Origin: Streptomyces rimosus subsp. rimosus
GTDB lineage: Bacteria; Actinomycetota; Actinomycetes; Streptomycetales; Streptomycetaceae
Assembly: GCF_000720725.1 (NCBI RefSeq)
Contig: NZ_JOCQ01000029.1
Location: 1 to 64,000 of the forward strand
DNA: 64,000 nt
Direction: 5' to 3'
Within the stretch, counting starts at the first letter, position 1. Every line of letters starts with the position of its first letter. The position numbers and the translations under genes are program-made. The notes beneath the pieces were generated by a model. That model did no database searches and was not told where the DNA came from. It saw only the letters and a list, made by a program, of their open reading frames with translations. This document shows, one piece after another, positions 25,362-35,658 of the stretch.

Positions 25362-25392
25362 CGCTAGAACTTGACGCCCGCGTGAAGTACAA
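25362..25392 (-). promoter_or_regulatory. MerR-type promoter with 19-bp spacer
   Basis: On the minus strand, TTGTAC (25392-25387) and CTAGCG (25367-25362) are separated by 19 bp, the over-long spacing that MerR proteins correct by twisting DNA. Within it lies a near-perfect inverted repeat, ACTTCACGC-GG-GCGTCAAGT, with one mismatch per arm pair (25369-25388). Confidence 0.7.
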
Positions 25393-25490
25393 GTCGGCTT
25401 CCGGGCCTAGGACTTTGGACGGAGGGGCGCACCCCCCGTACGGAGCCGCGGAGGTTCAGGCGGCTTCCGTGTCCTGAGCCACCCGGCCCC

Positions 25491-27527
<2,037 letters not shown>

Positions 27528-27709
27528 GCGATCCAGCCTCTCACAGCGCCCATCCCCCGCCATGGAGACCGCACGGACTCCGTCCCGCTCGCCGAACGGC
27601 GCCGAAGCGGAGATCGCTCCTTCGCCGAGGCAGGCGTCTCGGAACCGCAGGACAGTAGGCTGAGCCCAGCAAGGCTGGAATTGTGGAAGCTCCTCAAAGG
27701 AGGCACACC

Positions 27710-28276
27710 ATGACCGCCGAGATGGTGGCGCCCGCGTGGATGCACACCCAGGTCAGCGCGGAGCAGTACGACTCCTGGTCTGAGGAGCAGTGCGCCGGCA
27801 TCGAGATCGTGGACGGGATGGTCGTCGTGAGCCCGAGCGCCTCCAAGCGGCACAACCGGCTGGCCCGGCTCCTGGCCAACGCCCTGGACGCCGCCGCGGG
27901 CCCGGACTGGAACGCCGACACGGACTTCGACGTCCGACTACAGGACGTCCCGCTCACCAACCGCCGTCCGGACGTCGTCGTCTACCGGGCGGAGACCATC
28001 GACCTCACCCCCACCCGCCCCGAGCACATCCTCCTCGTCGCCGAGATCGTCTCGCCCGGCTCGGAGACCACCGACCGGATCGTGAAGGCGGACCAGTACG
28101 CCAAGGCCGGCATCCCCTTCTACTGGCGCGTCGAACAGGCCGCCACCGGCGTCCCGATCGTCTACACCTACGTTCTCGATCCCGCCACCAGGGCCTACCG
28201 GGACGGCGAGATGTTCACGGGCGCCGTCAAGGCTGCCGCGCCCTTTTCCGTCATCGTGGACTTGGGAGCCGTCTGA
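27710..28276 (+). CDS. Uma2-family (DUF820) putative endonuclease
   Basis: A 188-residue protein with the PD-(D/E)XK nuclease-like core of Uma2: E32, RRPDVVVY with D88, LLVAEIVSP with E112, then [19 protein letters not shown] with K126. AAAGGAGG is ideally placed before ATG 27710. Streptomyces carry many of these genes and their target is not known; links to transposons and stress have been suggested. Remains of a toxin-antitoxin pair follow directly. Confidence 0.85.
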   Translation: MTAEMVAPAWMHTQVSAEQYDSWSEEQCAGIEIVDGMVVVSPSASKRHNRLARLLANALDAAAGPDWNADTDFDVRLQDVPLTNRRPDVVVYRAETIDLTPTRPEHILLVAEIVSPGSETTDRIVKADQYAKAGIPFYWRVEQAATGVPIVYTYVLDPATRAYRDGEMFTGAVKAAAPFSVIVDLGAV

Positions 28277-28287
28277 CGGCCGGCCTC

Positions 28288-28443
28288 TGCGCGGCGACCT
28301 CGTTCGCATGGGACGGTCTCGCCGAAATCGTCGCCTCCCACGAGGCCGAGCACGGCGCGCTCACCGAGCAGGAGATCGAGGCGGCACACCAGGAACTGTT
28401 CGGCGGCGAGGGTGCGCAGGCCACGGATCACGGTGGCGCGTGA
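28288..28443 (+). pseudogene. Antitoxin remnant (C-terminal part)
   Basis: A 51-codon stretch (AWDGLAEIVASHEAEHGALT, then EQEIEAAHQELFG) matches the C-terminal half of small actinobacterial antitoxins that pair with PIN toxins. The DNA-binding N terminus and any start codon are missing: the frame upstream runs into the Uma2 gene out of frame. The stop overlaps the next fragment in GTGA, the usual antitoxin-toxin join. Confidence 0.6.
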
Positions 28444-28571
28444 GGCAGCTGACCGTCCGCACCGAAGCCTCGCGCCGGGCCGGTGTCCCGGTGCTGGTGT
28501 CAGCGCTGACCTTGGTCGAAGCGGCCCGCGGGAAGACGGATCTCGCGCGCCTGAAACGGGTCCTCTCCGGC
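28440..28571 (+). pseudogene. PIN-domain toxin remnant
   Basis: Forty-four codons from GTG 28440, including RRAGVPVLVSALTLVEAARG and a following TDLARLKRVLSG, match the middle of VapC-like PIN ribonucleases. The N-terminal first catalytic Asp and the whole C-terminal half are missing; the frame then becomes Pro/Gly-rich and non-protein-like. With the antitoxin piece this is a decayed TA pair. Confidence 0.6.
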
Positions 28572-28860
28572 CCACCCCCGTCCGCTTCTCCGGCCCACCC
28601 CTGTCCGCCATGCCGCGGCCGAATCGGGGAAGCCTCCCCAACCGGGCCTCCCCCGCCCCATGGATACCCACCCCACCCACCGGGGAGTTATCCACAGGGC
28701 TGCCGAATCGGGCGGGGAAGCGGAAGACTGGGGGTGCGGAGCCGATCGGCGGGGGCCGGGGCGGGGGGGCTGCCACGGTTGTCGGGGTGGGCCGGGAGGC
28801 CGGGGGTTGCGGAAGGACCGGAATCCGCCGGGACGCTGGGAACTGCAGGAGGGGGAAGGC
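28572..28860. other. Intergenic tract without visible gene
   Basis: About 290 bases rich in CCCC and GGGG runs. No frame looks coding on either strand. It probably includes the promoter of the STAND/TPR gene. Confidence 0.5.
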
Positions 28861-31800
28861 ATGCCGGGCTCACTGGCCGTGCTGCGTGACAGCCACCGGG
28901 CGGAGGCGCAAGGGCTGCTGGCGCGGGCCGTCGAGGAAGAGGTCCGCCGCTCGGGCGGGACGCTGGACCGGGGCGTCCTGCTGTCCCGGGCGAACGCGGC
29001 GCTGGACGAGCTGGCCGGCAAGGCGGCCGAGGAGTACGGCGCGTACGTCCACGCGCTGGACGAGTCGGCGGCCGGGCAGCGGCCGCTCTCCGAGCGGCTG
29101 TCGCGCAAGGAGCTGGCGACGCCCGTGGTGGCCACCCTGGTCGCGGCGGTCGCCGCGTTCGGCACGGATCTGGCGTACGGCACGGGCACCGGGCCGGCCC
29201 TCGGCGTCGGTGTCGCGGCGGTGGCCGCGGGTGCCGCGGCGACGGTCGTGAAACTGACGGCGGGGCACTGGCCCGCCGCGCACCGCCAGGCTGGCATGCG
29301 CGGGCAGCCGGGCGGCCCCGAGCAGCTGCGGCTGCAGTGGCTGACGGCCCTGGAGGTACGCGGCATCCGGCCGTTCCTGGACCAGCAGCGGATGCTGACG
29401 GCGGCGACGCGCGGCAGCTCCTCCGGCACGGCTGCCACCCCGCGGCCGTCCCGGGTGCCGCAGCTGCGCGGCGCCGACCGCAGCGCGGCGGCCCGCCAGC
29501 GGTCCGTGCTGGAGCAGTCCTTCGCCCACCTGCCGCGGCCGACGGAGCCGTTCGCGGGACGGCAGGCGCATCTGCGGCAGATCGCGCAGTGGGTGCAGGC
29601 GGCCCGCGCGAGCACGGACACCCGGCCCACGGTCGTGGTGCTGCACGGCGAACCGGGCTCGGGGCGTTCGGCGCTCGCGGTGCGGGCCGCGCACCAGCTG
29701 CGGGACCAGTTCCGCGGCGCGTGCGTGGTGGACCTGCGGGGCGACACGCCGGGCGAGACGCCGCTGCCGACACGGGACGCCCTGCTGCACCTGCTCAACC
29801 GGCTGGGCGCGCCGCGCGAGCAGCTGCTGTTCCGCGAGCGGCCCTCCCAGGAGCAGCACGTCAAACGCCTCACGGAGCTGTACCACAAGCACCTGACGGG
29901 CCTGCCCGTGACGGTCCTCCTGGAGGACGCCTCGGACCCGGAGCAGGTGCGCCTCCTGGTGCCGGACCGCTCCGACAGCCTGGTGCTGGTGACCACCCGG
30001 GAGCCGATGCGGCTGCCCGGCGATCTCCAGGCGTGGGTGCACCAGCTGCCGGTGGGCGCGCTGGACTCGGTGGGCACCGAGGAGCTGCTGCGGGCCGCGG
30101 CCGACGAGTCCGAGGGCGAGACCGGTCCGTACGACCACCAGTCCGTCGAGCGGATCGCGCAGCTGTGCGCCGGGCTGCCGCTGGCGCTGCGGGCGGCCGG
30201 TTCGTCGCTGGGCCCGCGGTCGCCCGCGACGCTGGCCGCGGCCCTGGAGGAGAGCGCCGCGCGCTCGGCCGCCGGGGACCGGACGGCCCCCGTCGAGGCG
30301 GCCCTGTGGCTGCGTTACGCGGACCAGTCGGAGACGGCCCGCCGCCTGCTGCGCCGGCTCGCGCTGGTGGGGCGGGCCAGCCTGGGGGCGGCTGCCGCGG
30401 CGGCGCTGCTGGGCGTGACCGAGGAGGAAGCCGAGCGGCAGCTCGCCGACCTGGCCGCCGCGGGGCTGATCGAACACGTACGCAGCGACCGCTACCGCCT
30501 GCACGCCCTCGTGCACCACTTCGCGCACGCCCGCCTCGTCGAAGAGGAGGACCCGGCCGAGCGCGGCACCGCCCAGGAGCGGCTGATCCGCAGCTACGCG
30601 GAGCTCGCCGACTCGGTGATCCGCCTGGTCGACGGCCGTACGTCCACCCGCGCCGACCGCTTCGGCTCGCACGGCTTCACCTCGCTGGACGCGGCCCTCC
30701 AGTGGCTGGACGACGAGACCAGCTTCATCACGGCCGCGCTGCGCCACGCCGACCAGGACGTGGACCAGGCGACCGTCTCCCACCTGCTGGGCGCACTGGC
30801 CGACTACTGCCTGCTGCGCGGCGATCTCTACCGTCTCGGTGAGCTGAGCGAGCTGACCAAGGCCGCCGACCAGGGCCTGCTCGTCCGGTCCGTGCAGTGG
30901 CGCACCGGCGTCGCGGCCCGCCAGCTCGGCGAGCTGGACAAGGCCCGTACGACCCTGACCTCGGTGGTCGACCTGTATTTCGAGGCGCAGCACCCGGTCG
31001 GCGCCGCGCGTGCCCTGCGTGACCTGGGCATCACGCTCCAGCAGCAGGGCAATCTGACGGAGGCCGCGGCCAAGCTGCGCGAGGCCCTGGAGATGCAGTC
31101 CGGCGAGGACATGCGCGGCGACCGGGCGTGGACGCTGCACGCGCTCGCGGCGGTCGAGCGCGACCGCGCGCAGGTGGCGGAGGCGCTGGCGCTGCTGCGC
31201 GAGTCCCTGGAGCTGCACCGGGTGAGCGAGAGCCTGCACGGCCAGGCGTGGGCGCACTTCCAGCTCGGCCAGGTGTATCTGCGCATGGGCGAGGTCCCGC
31301 AGGCGGAGCGCGAGTTCCACGCGGCTCTGGACCTGTACGGCCGTACGCACGACGACCGCGGCGAGGCGTGGGCGATGACCCAGCTGGCGCGGGCCCGCCT
31401 GGTGGACGGCGACCCGGACCCGGCGGTGGACCAGCTGCGCCAGGCCCTGCCCCTGCACCGCCGGTACGAAGACGCCCGCGGCGAGGCCTGGACGCTGTAC
31501 TACCTCGGCCAGTCGCTGGAGGAACAGGGCGACCTGGACGCGGCGCTGCGGCACCTGGAGCGGTCGCGGACGATGTTCAGCCGGATGCAGGACGGCTACG
31601 GCCTGGCCTGCGCCCGGCACCACTCCGGGCGGGTCACCAGGGACCTGCGGGCCGCGCAGACCGGCTCGCTGCGCAACAGCGGCTTCGCCCGGCAGCTGTT
31701 GCAGGACGCCCGCAAGGATTTCCAGCGGATCGCCGTACCGCACGGTGAAGCCTGGTCCTGCCTGGAGCTGGTGATCATCGACGCGGGCAACGGCCGCCCG

Positions 31801-32145
31801 GCGCAGGCGCTGGAACTGGCCGACGAGGCGGCGCGCACCTTCGCCGGCTACGGCGACCGGCGCGGCGAGGACTGGGCCCGCTTCCTGCGCTGCACGCTGC
31901 TGCCGTTCGCCTCGCCGGGCGGCTCGGTGGTCGGCACGGCCGTGGCACAGGAGGAGCTGGCCCAGCTCGTACAGGACCGGCACCCGACCCGCGACTCGAA
32001 GCTGGAGGACTGCGCGGAGACCTTCGCGCTGCTGCTGGACCGCGGCGTGCAGCCGGAAACGGGGTGGGAGGCATGGCGGCTCGGCATGGTTCCGAACCGC
32101 CACGCGCGCGAGGTCATGGGCGTGTCCATACCCCCCGCGCAGTGA
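28861..32145 (+). CDS. Large STAND (NB-ARC-like) NTPase with TPR repeats
   Basis: A 1,094-residue protein. The N terminus is helical; about 80-120 holds two hydrophobic stretches (TPVVATLVAAVAAFG, GVGVAAVAAGAAATVV) that may anchor it in the membrane. The NTPase domain starts near 230: the P loop reads GEPGSGRS (263-270) with Arg269 where lysine is normal, followed by LLEDASD and the GLPLAL motif. Winged-helix and then about eight TPR units (about 640-1000, repeated GEAW/QGNL patterns) follow. There is no DNA-binding domain like that of AfsR. GGAGGGGG supports ATG 28861. It could be a sensor or defence switch; ATP use is doubtful because of the Arg. Confidence 0.85.
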   Translation: MPGSLAVLRDSHRAEAQGLLARAVEEEVRRSGGTLDRGVLLSRANAALDELAGKAAEEYGAYVHALDESAAGQRPLSERLSRKELATPVVATLVAAVAAFGTDLAYGTGTGPALGVGVAAVAAGAAATVVKLTAGHWPAAHRQAGMRGQPGGPEQLRLQWLTALEVRGIRPFLDQQRMLTAATRGSSSGTAATPRPSRVPQLRGADRSAAARQRSVLEQSFAHLPRPTEPFAGRQAHLRQIAQWVQAARASTDTRPTVVVLHGEPGSGRSALAVRAAHQLRDQFRGACVVDLRGDTPGETPLPTRDALLHLLNRLGAPREQLLFRERPSQEQHVKRLTELYHKHLTGLPVTVLLEDASDPEQVRLLVPDRSDSLVLVTTREPMRLPGDLQAWVHQLPVGALDSVGTEELLRAAADESEGETGPYDHQSVERIAQLCAGLPLALRAAGSSLGPRSPATLAAALEESAARSAAGDRTAPVEAALWLRYADQSETARRLLRRLALVGRASLGAAAAAALLGVTEEEAERQLADLAAAGLIEHVRSDRYRLHALVHHFAHARLVEEEDPAERGTAQERLIRSYAELADSVIRLVDGRTSTRADRFGSHGFTSLDAALQWLDDETSFITAALRHADQDVDQATVSHLLGALADYCLLRGDLYRLGELSELTKAADQGLLVRSVQWRTGVAARQLGELDKARTTLTSVVDLYFEAQHPVGAARALRDLGITLQQQGNLTEAAAKLREALEMQSGEDMRGDRAWTLHALAAVERDRAQVAEALALLRESLELHRVSESLHGQAWAHFQLGQVYLRMGEVPQAEREFHAALDLYGRTHDDRGEAWAMTQLARARLVDGDPDPAVDQLRQALPLHRRYEDARGEAWTLYYLGQSLEEQGDLDAALRHLERSRTMFSRMQDGYGLACARHHSGRVTRDLRAAQTGSLRNSGFARQLLQDARKDFQRIAVPHGEAWSCLELVIIDAGNGRPAQALELADEAARTFAGYGDRRGEDWARFLRCTLLPFASPGGSVVGTAVAQEELAQLVQDRHPTRDSKLEDCAETFALLLDRGVQPETGWEAWRLGMVPNRHAREVMGVSIPPAQ

Positions 32146-32160
32146 GCACCTCCGTCCGGG

Positions 32161-32238
32161 CCCCGGCCGGGAAGCCGGGGTGCGGACGCAGGCTGTGACG
32201 CCGGACGGGCCGGTGGGGCACCGCCCACCCCGTCCGGC
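32161..32238. terminator. Two tandem hairpins between convergent genes
   Basis: CCCCGGC (32161-32167) pairs with 32174-32180. Then GCCGGACGG (32200-32208) pairs with 32230-32238, enclosing an inner GGTGGG/CCCACC stem. They serve the STAND gene and the opposite membrane-protein gene. Confidence 0.75.
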
Positions 32239-32253
32239 GCCCGAGGGCGCCGC

Positions 32254-32526
32254 TCAGCCGGTCTTCGGCTGCGCCTTGCCCGAGGTCCGCTTGGCGGAGC
32301 CCTTCGCCGCCTCCGCACCGCCGGAGGCGGCGGGCGCCTCCGGGGTCTCCTCGAAGTCGACCTTCTTCATCTGCTTGTTCATGGACTTCATCAGCAGCCA
32401 GACGGCGCCGCCGATGACCGCGAACACGATGAAGCCGAGGACGCCCGGGGTCACCTTGTCCTTGTCGAAGCTGTCGGCAAGGGTGACGAAGTGCGTCACG
32501 GCGAGGGTGCTAGTCGCGCTCATCAT
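32254..32526 (-). CDS. Small single-helix membrane protein
   Basis: A 90-residue protein with one membrane helix (about 28-46, GVLGFIVFAVIGGAVWLLMKSM) and a charged C-terminal tail rich in Lys, Ala and Glu. It starts four bases after the mca stop at the double ATG (32526/32523), so it is probably translated by coupling with mca. Conserved next to mca in Streptomyces as I recall; function unknown. Confidence 0.82.
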   Translation of the reverse strand: MMSATSTLAVTHFVTLADSFDKDKVTPGVLGFIVFAVIGGAVWLLMKSMNKQMKKVDFEETPEAPAASGGAEAAKGSAKRTSGKAQPKTG

Positions 32527-32530
32527 GGAG

Positions 32531-33403
32531 TCAATTGTTGCGGATGCCCGCGAAGAGGTCGTCCTCGGGGAGGGACGTGTCCACCAAAGACTTGGCGAGC
32601 TCGTACTCCTCCGTCGGCCAGACCTCCCGCTGGATGTCCATCGGCACCCGGAACCAGCCGCCGTCCGGGTCGATCTGCGTCGCGTGCGCGATCAGCGCCT
32701 TGTCGCGGATCTCGAAGAAGTCGGCGCAGGGCACGTACGTGGTCAGCGTGCGCTCCCGGCGCTCGAACTCCTTCCAGCGCTCCAGCCACTCCCCGTACGG
32801 CGACTCCAGCCCGCGCTCCAGCAGCGCCTCGTGCAGCGCGACGGTGCGCGGCCGGTTGAAGCCCTGGTTGTAGTAGAGCTTCTGCGGCTGCCAGGGCTCG
32901 CCCGCGTCCGGGTACCTCTCCGGGTCGCCGGCCGCCTCGAACGCCACCATCGAAATCTTGTGGGTCATGATGTGGTCGGGGTGCGGGTAGCCGCCGTTCT
33001 CGTCGTAGGTCGTGATGACCTGCGGCTTGAACTCGCGGATCAGCTTCACCAGCGGCTCGGCCGCCGCCTCCACGTCCTGGAGGGCGAAGCAGCCGTCGGG
33101 CAGCGGCGGCAGCGGGTCGCCCTCGGGCAGCCCGGAGTCGACGAATCCCAGCCACTCCTGCTTGACGCCCAGGATCTCCCGGGCCTCGTCCATCTCCTTC
33201 TTCCGCACCTCGTGGATGTGCTCCTCGATGTACGGGTCACCCTGGAGCTTCGGGTTGAGGATGGAGCCGCGCTCCCCGCCCGTGCAGGTGACGACCAGCA
33301 CGTCCACCCCCTCGGACACGTACTTGGCCATGGTGGCCGCGCCCTTGCTCGACTCGTCGTCGGGGTGGGCGTGCACTGCCATCAGTCGCAGCTGCTCAGT
33401 CAA
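32531..33403 (-). CDS. mca: Mycothiol S-conjugate amidase
   Basis: A 290-residue zinc amidase that cleaves mycothiol-toxin conjugates to a mercapturic acid, for export, and GlcN-inositol. The LmbE-type motif HAHPDDE (11-17) binds zinc, with GGYPHPDHIMTH supplying a further His. The length and sequence fit Mca better than the deacetylase MshB. The start is TTG 33403 with GAGGAT upstream; the ATG at 33499 lies too far up and overlaps the divergent gene. It is in an operon with the small membrane protein. Confidence 0.93.
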   Translation of the reverse strand: MTEQLRLMAVHAHPDDESSKGAATMAKYVSEGVDVLVVTCTGGERGSILNPKLQGDPYIEEHIHEVRKKEMDEAREILGVKQEWLGFVDSGLPEGDPLPPLPDGCFALQDVEAAAEPLVKLIREFKPQVITTYDENGGYPHPDHIMTHKISMVAFEAAGDPERYPDAGEPWQPQKLYYNQGFNRPRTVALHEALLERGLESPYGEWLERWKEFERRERTLTTYVPCADFFEIRDKALIAHATQIDPDGGWFRVPMDIQREVWPTEEYELAKSLVDTSLPEDDLFAGIRNN

Positions 33404-33497
33404 GACTCGATCCTCAGTGAAAGGCCGGAGTAGATGTTTCCTATAGTGACCGAAGCACGGGGCGATTAATTCCGGAGTCCCCGGCAGGAGGTCGATC

Positions 33498-33908
33498 ATG
33501 ACTGCGGCGCGCGCAGGGCTGCCCGACGGGCGTTACGGCCGCTCCGCCGACCAGCGTGCGGACCGCAAGCTGAAGATCGTCGGCGCCGTGCTGGGCGTGG
33601 CACTGCTCGGTGTGGTCGGCTGGTCCGGCTTCTCCTACATCACCGGGCAGGACCTCAGCGGCCGGGTGATCACCTGGGACCGGGTGTCGGACCACGCGGT
33701 CAAGGTGCACCTGGAAGTCGTCAAGGGCAAGGACGACACCGGTGTGTGCACGCTGCGCTCGCAGTCCGACAGCGGCGCCGAGGTGGGGCGCAAGGACGTC
33801 ACCGTGGACGCGCCGAAGGAGCAGGTGGACGTGGAGGTCACGATCCGTACGACGGCGCGGGCGACCAACGCCGTACTGGTCGGCTGCACGTCCGGGGACC
33901 GCGGCTGA
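33498..33908 (+). CDS. DUF4307 membrane-anchored protein
   Basis: A 136-residue protein: a basic N terminus (GRYGRSADQRADRKLK), one helix at about 26-45, then an extracellular beta-rich domain with Cys83 and Cys130. This is the DUF4307 architecture. AGGAGG precedes ATG 33498. It is divergent from mca, sharing its promoter region. Function unknown. Confidence 0.88.
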   Translation: MTAARAGLPDGRYGRSADQRADRKLKIVGAVLGVALLGVVGWSGFSYITGQDLSGRVITWDRVSDHAVKVHLEVVKGKDDTGVCTLRSQSDSGAEVGRKDVTVDAPKEQVDVEVTIRTTARATNAVLVGCTSGDRG

Positions 33909-34152
33909 CCGCCGCCTGCCGCCCCGCGGCCGCTCCGGCGGACCGCCCCCGCGCACACCGTCCGGTGTGTCGCCCGGCCCGTCCCGCGCCGGCGCGCTGA
34001 CCGGCCACGATCCGGGCCGATCCGGTTCTCGGCAAAATATCTCTTCCCCGTTTTGTGCCGGAATTGTTAGGCTCGTGGTTTCGCCCACCCGTGGAGGCGC
34101 AGCCTTCCTGGTAGGGCGTTTGATTTATCCCCAGCACCGACGAGGAGCACCT

Positions 34153-34650
34153 GTGACCCAGACCAGCGACAACGTCACCTGGCTGACCCAGGAGGCGTAT
34201 GACCAGCTCAAGGCCGAGCTGGAGTACCTGTCTGGTCCCGCACGCGCCGAGATCACCGAGAAGATCGCGGCGGCCCGCGAGGAAGGTGACCTGAAGGAGA
34301 ACGCCGGGTACCACGCGGCCAAGGAGGAGCAGGGCAAGCAGGACCTTCGCATGCGCCAGCTCAAGCAGCTGCTGGAGACCGCGAAGGTCGGCGAGGCTCC
34401 CGCCGCCACGGGTGTCGTGGCCCCCGGCACGGTCGTCACCATCGCGTTCGACGGAGACCCGGACGACACGCTGACGTTCCTGCTGGCCTCGCGGGAGTAC
34501 GCGAGCTCGGACATCGAGACCTACTCCCCGCAGTCCCCGCTGGGCAGCGGCGTGAACGGCAAGAAGGTCGGCGAGACCGCCGAGTACGAGCTCCCCAACG
34601 GCAAGAAGGCGTCGGTGAAGATCCTCGACGCCCAGCCGTACCAGGGCTGA
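34153..34650 (+). CDS. greA: Transcription elongation factor GreA
   Basis: A 165-residue factor that enters the RNA polymerase secondary channel and stimulates cleavage of backtracked RNA. The N-terminal coiled coil (about 8-80) carries the acidic tip AAREEGDLKENAGYHAAKE, and the C-terminal domain is FKBP-like (GKKVGETAEYELPNGK). GTG 34153 follows GAGGAG. A TAGGCT box at 34068-34073 is a candidate -10. It ends at a perfect 17-bp hairpin. Confidence 0.95.
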   Translation: MTQTSDNVTWLTQEAYDQLKAELEYLSGPARAEITEKIAAAREEGDLKENAGYHAAKEEQGKQDLRMRQLKQLLETAKVGEAPAATGVVAPGTVVTIAFDGDPDDTLTFLLASREYASSDIETYSPQSPLGSGVNGKKVGETAEYELPNGKKASVKILDAQPYQG

Positions 34651-34680
34651 GCGCCCCACGGCGCCCGCCCGCAGCAGACG

Positions 34681-34719
34681 ACGGCCGGCCCGGAGCCCCA
34701 GCGGCTCCGGGCCGGCCGT
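34681..34719. terminator. Perfect 17-bp terminator after greA
   Basis: ACGGCCGGCCCGGAGCC (34681-34697) pairs exactly with 34703-34719, loop CCAGC; also serves the convergent ABC permease. Confidence 0.9.
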
Positions 34720-34797
34720 GTGCGTACGGGGTGACGGCGACGGCGTACGGCGGTGACGCCCCGCCCAGGGCCCCCGCCCCGCCCGCAGGCCCGCGGC

Positions 34798-35658
34798 TCA
34801 GGCCGTGGCCGACCGGTACTTGCGCACCGCGAACGTACGGAAGGCCACGATGATCAGGACGGACCAGATCAGCGACGCCCACACCGGGTTCTGCATCGGC
34901 CAGGCGTCGGGGGCCTGGTAGTTCGGCGGCAGGTTGCCGAACAGCTCGCGGGCGGCCTGGACGGTGGCACTGAAGGGGTTCCACTCGGCGATGTGCCGCA
35001 GGAACGTCGGCATGTTGTCCGAGGGCACGAAGGCGTTCGAGATGAACGTCAGCGGGAAGAGCCAGATCAGCCCGCCGGAGGTGGCGGCTTCCGGGGTGCG
35101 TACGGACAGGCCGATGAGCGCGCCGATCCAGGAGAACGCGTACCCGAGCAGGAGCAGCAGCCCGAAGCCGGCCAGGACCTTGCCGAGGTTCTCGTGGGAG
35201 CGCCAGCCGACCAGGAAGGCGACGACCGCCAGGACGACCAGCGTCAGCGCGGTCTGCACCAGGTCGGCGAGCGTACGGCCGGTGAGGACGGCGCCGCGCG
35301 CCATGGGCAGCGAGCGGAACCGGTCGATCAGGCCCCGGTGCATGTCGTCGGCGATGCCGGCGCCCGCGCCCGCGGTGGCGAAGGTGACGGTCTGCGCGAA
35401 GATGCCGGCCATCAGGAACTCGCGGTAGGCCGCGGACGAGGTGCTGCCGCCGACGGTGATGGAACCGCCGAAGACGTAGCTGAACAGCACCACGAACATG
35501 ATCGGCTGGATCAGCCCGAAGATCACCATCTCCGGTATGCGCAGCATGCGGATCAGATTCCGCTTGGCGACGGTCAGGGAGTCCCGTACGGACTGACTGA
35601 CCGCGCCGCGCCGCTTGGGCACCCCGATGCGCGGGGCCGCTGGGGTCACGGTGGTCAC
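34798..35658 (-). CDS. ABC-2 permease (DrrB-like)
   Basis: A 286-residue membrane protein with six helices and the DrrB-type start RDSLTVAKRNLIRMLRIPE and mid-protein DMHRGLIDRFRSLPMARGAV. It exports a lipophilic compound with the ATPase encoded just upstream. GTG 35658 overlaps the ATPase stop (GTGA), showing translational coupling. Ends near the greA hairpin. Confidence 0.92.
   Translation of the reverse strand: MTTVTPAAPRIGVPKRRGAVSQSVRDSLTVAKRNLIRMLRIPEMVIFGLIQPIMFVVLFSYVFGGSITVGGSTSSAAYREFLMAGIFAQTVTFATAGAGAGIADDMHRGLIDRFRSLPMARGAVLTGRTLADLVQTALTLVVLAVVAFLVGWRSHENLGKVLAGFGLLLLLGYAFSWIGALIGLSVRTPEAATSGGLIWLFPLTFISNAFVPSDNMPTFLRHIAEWNPFSATVQAARELFGNLPPNYQAPDAWPMQNPVWASLIWSVLIIVAFRTFAVRKYRSATA

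Noticed and set aside
28660..28860. Earlier start (28660) of the STAND protein
   Set aside because: The 67 extra residues are Gly/Arg-rich and non-protein-like, while GGAGGGGG precedes ATG 28861.
33404..33499. ATG start of mca at 33499
   Set aside because: The extra residues lie in the shared promoter, overlap the divergent gene and are not part of the Mca family; TTG 33403 has a ribosome site.
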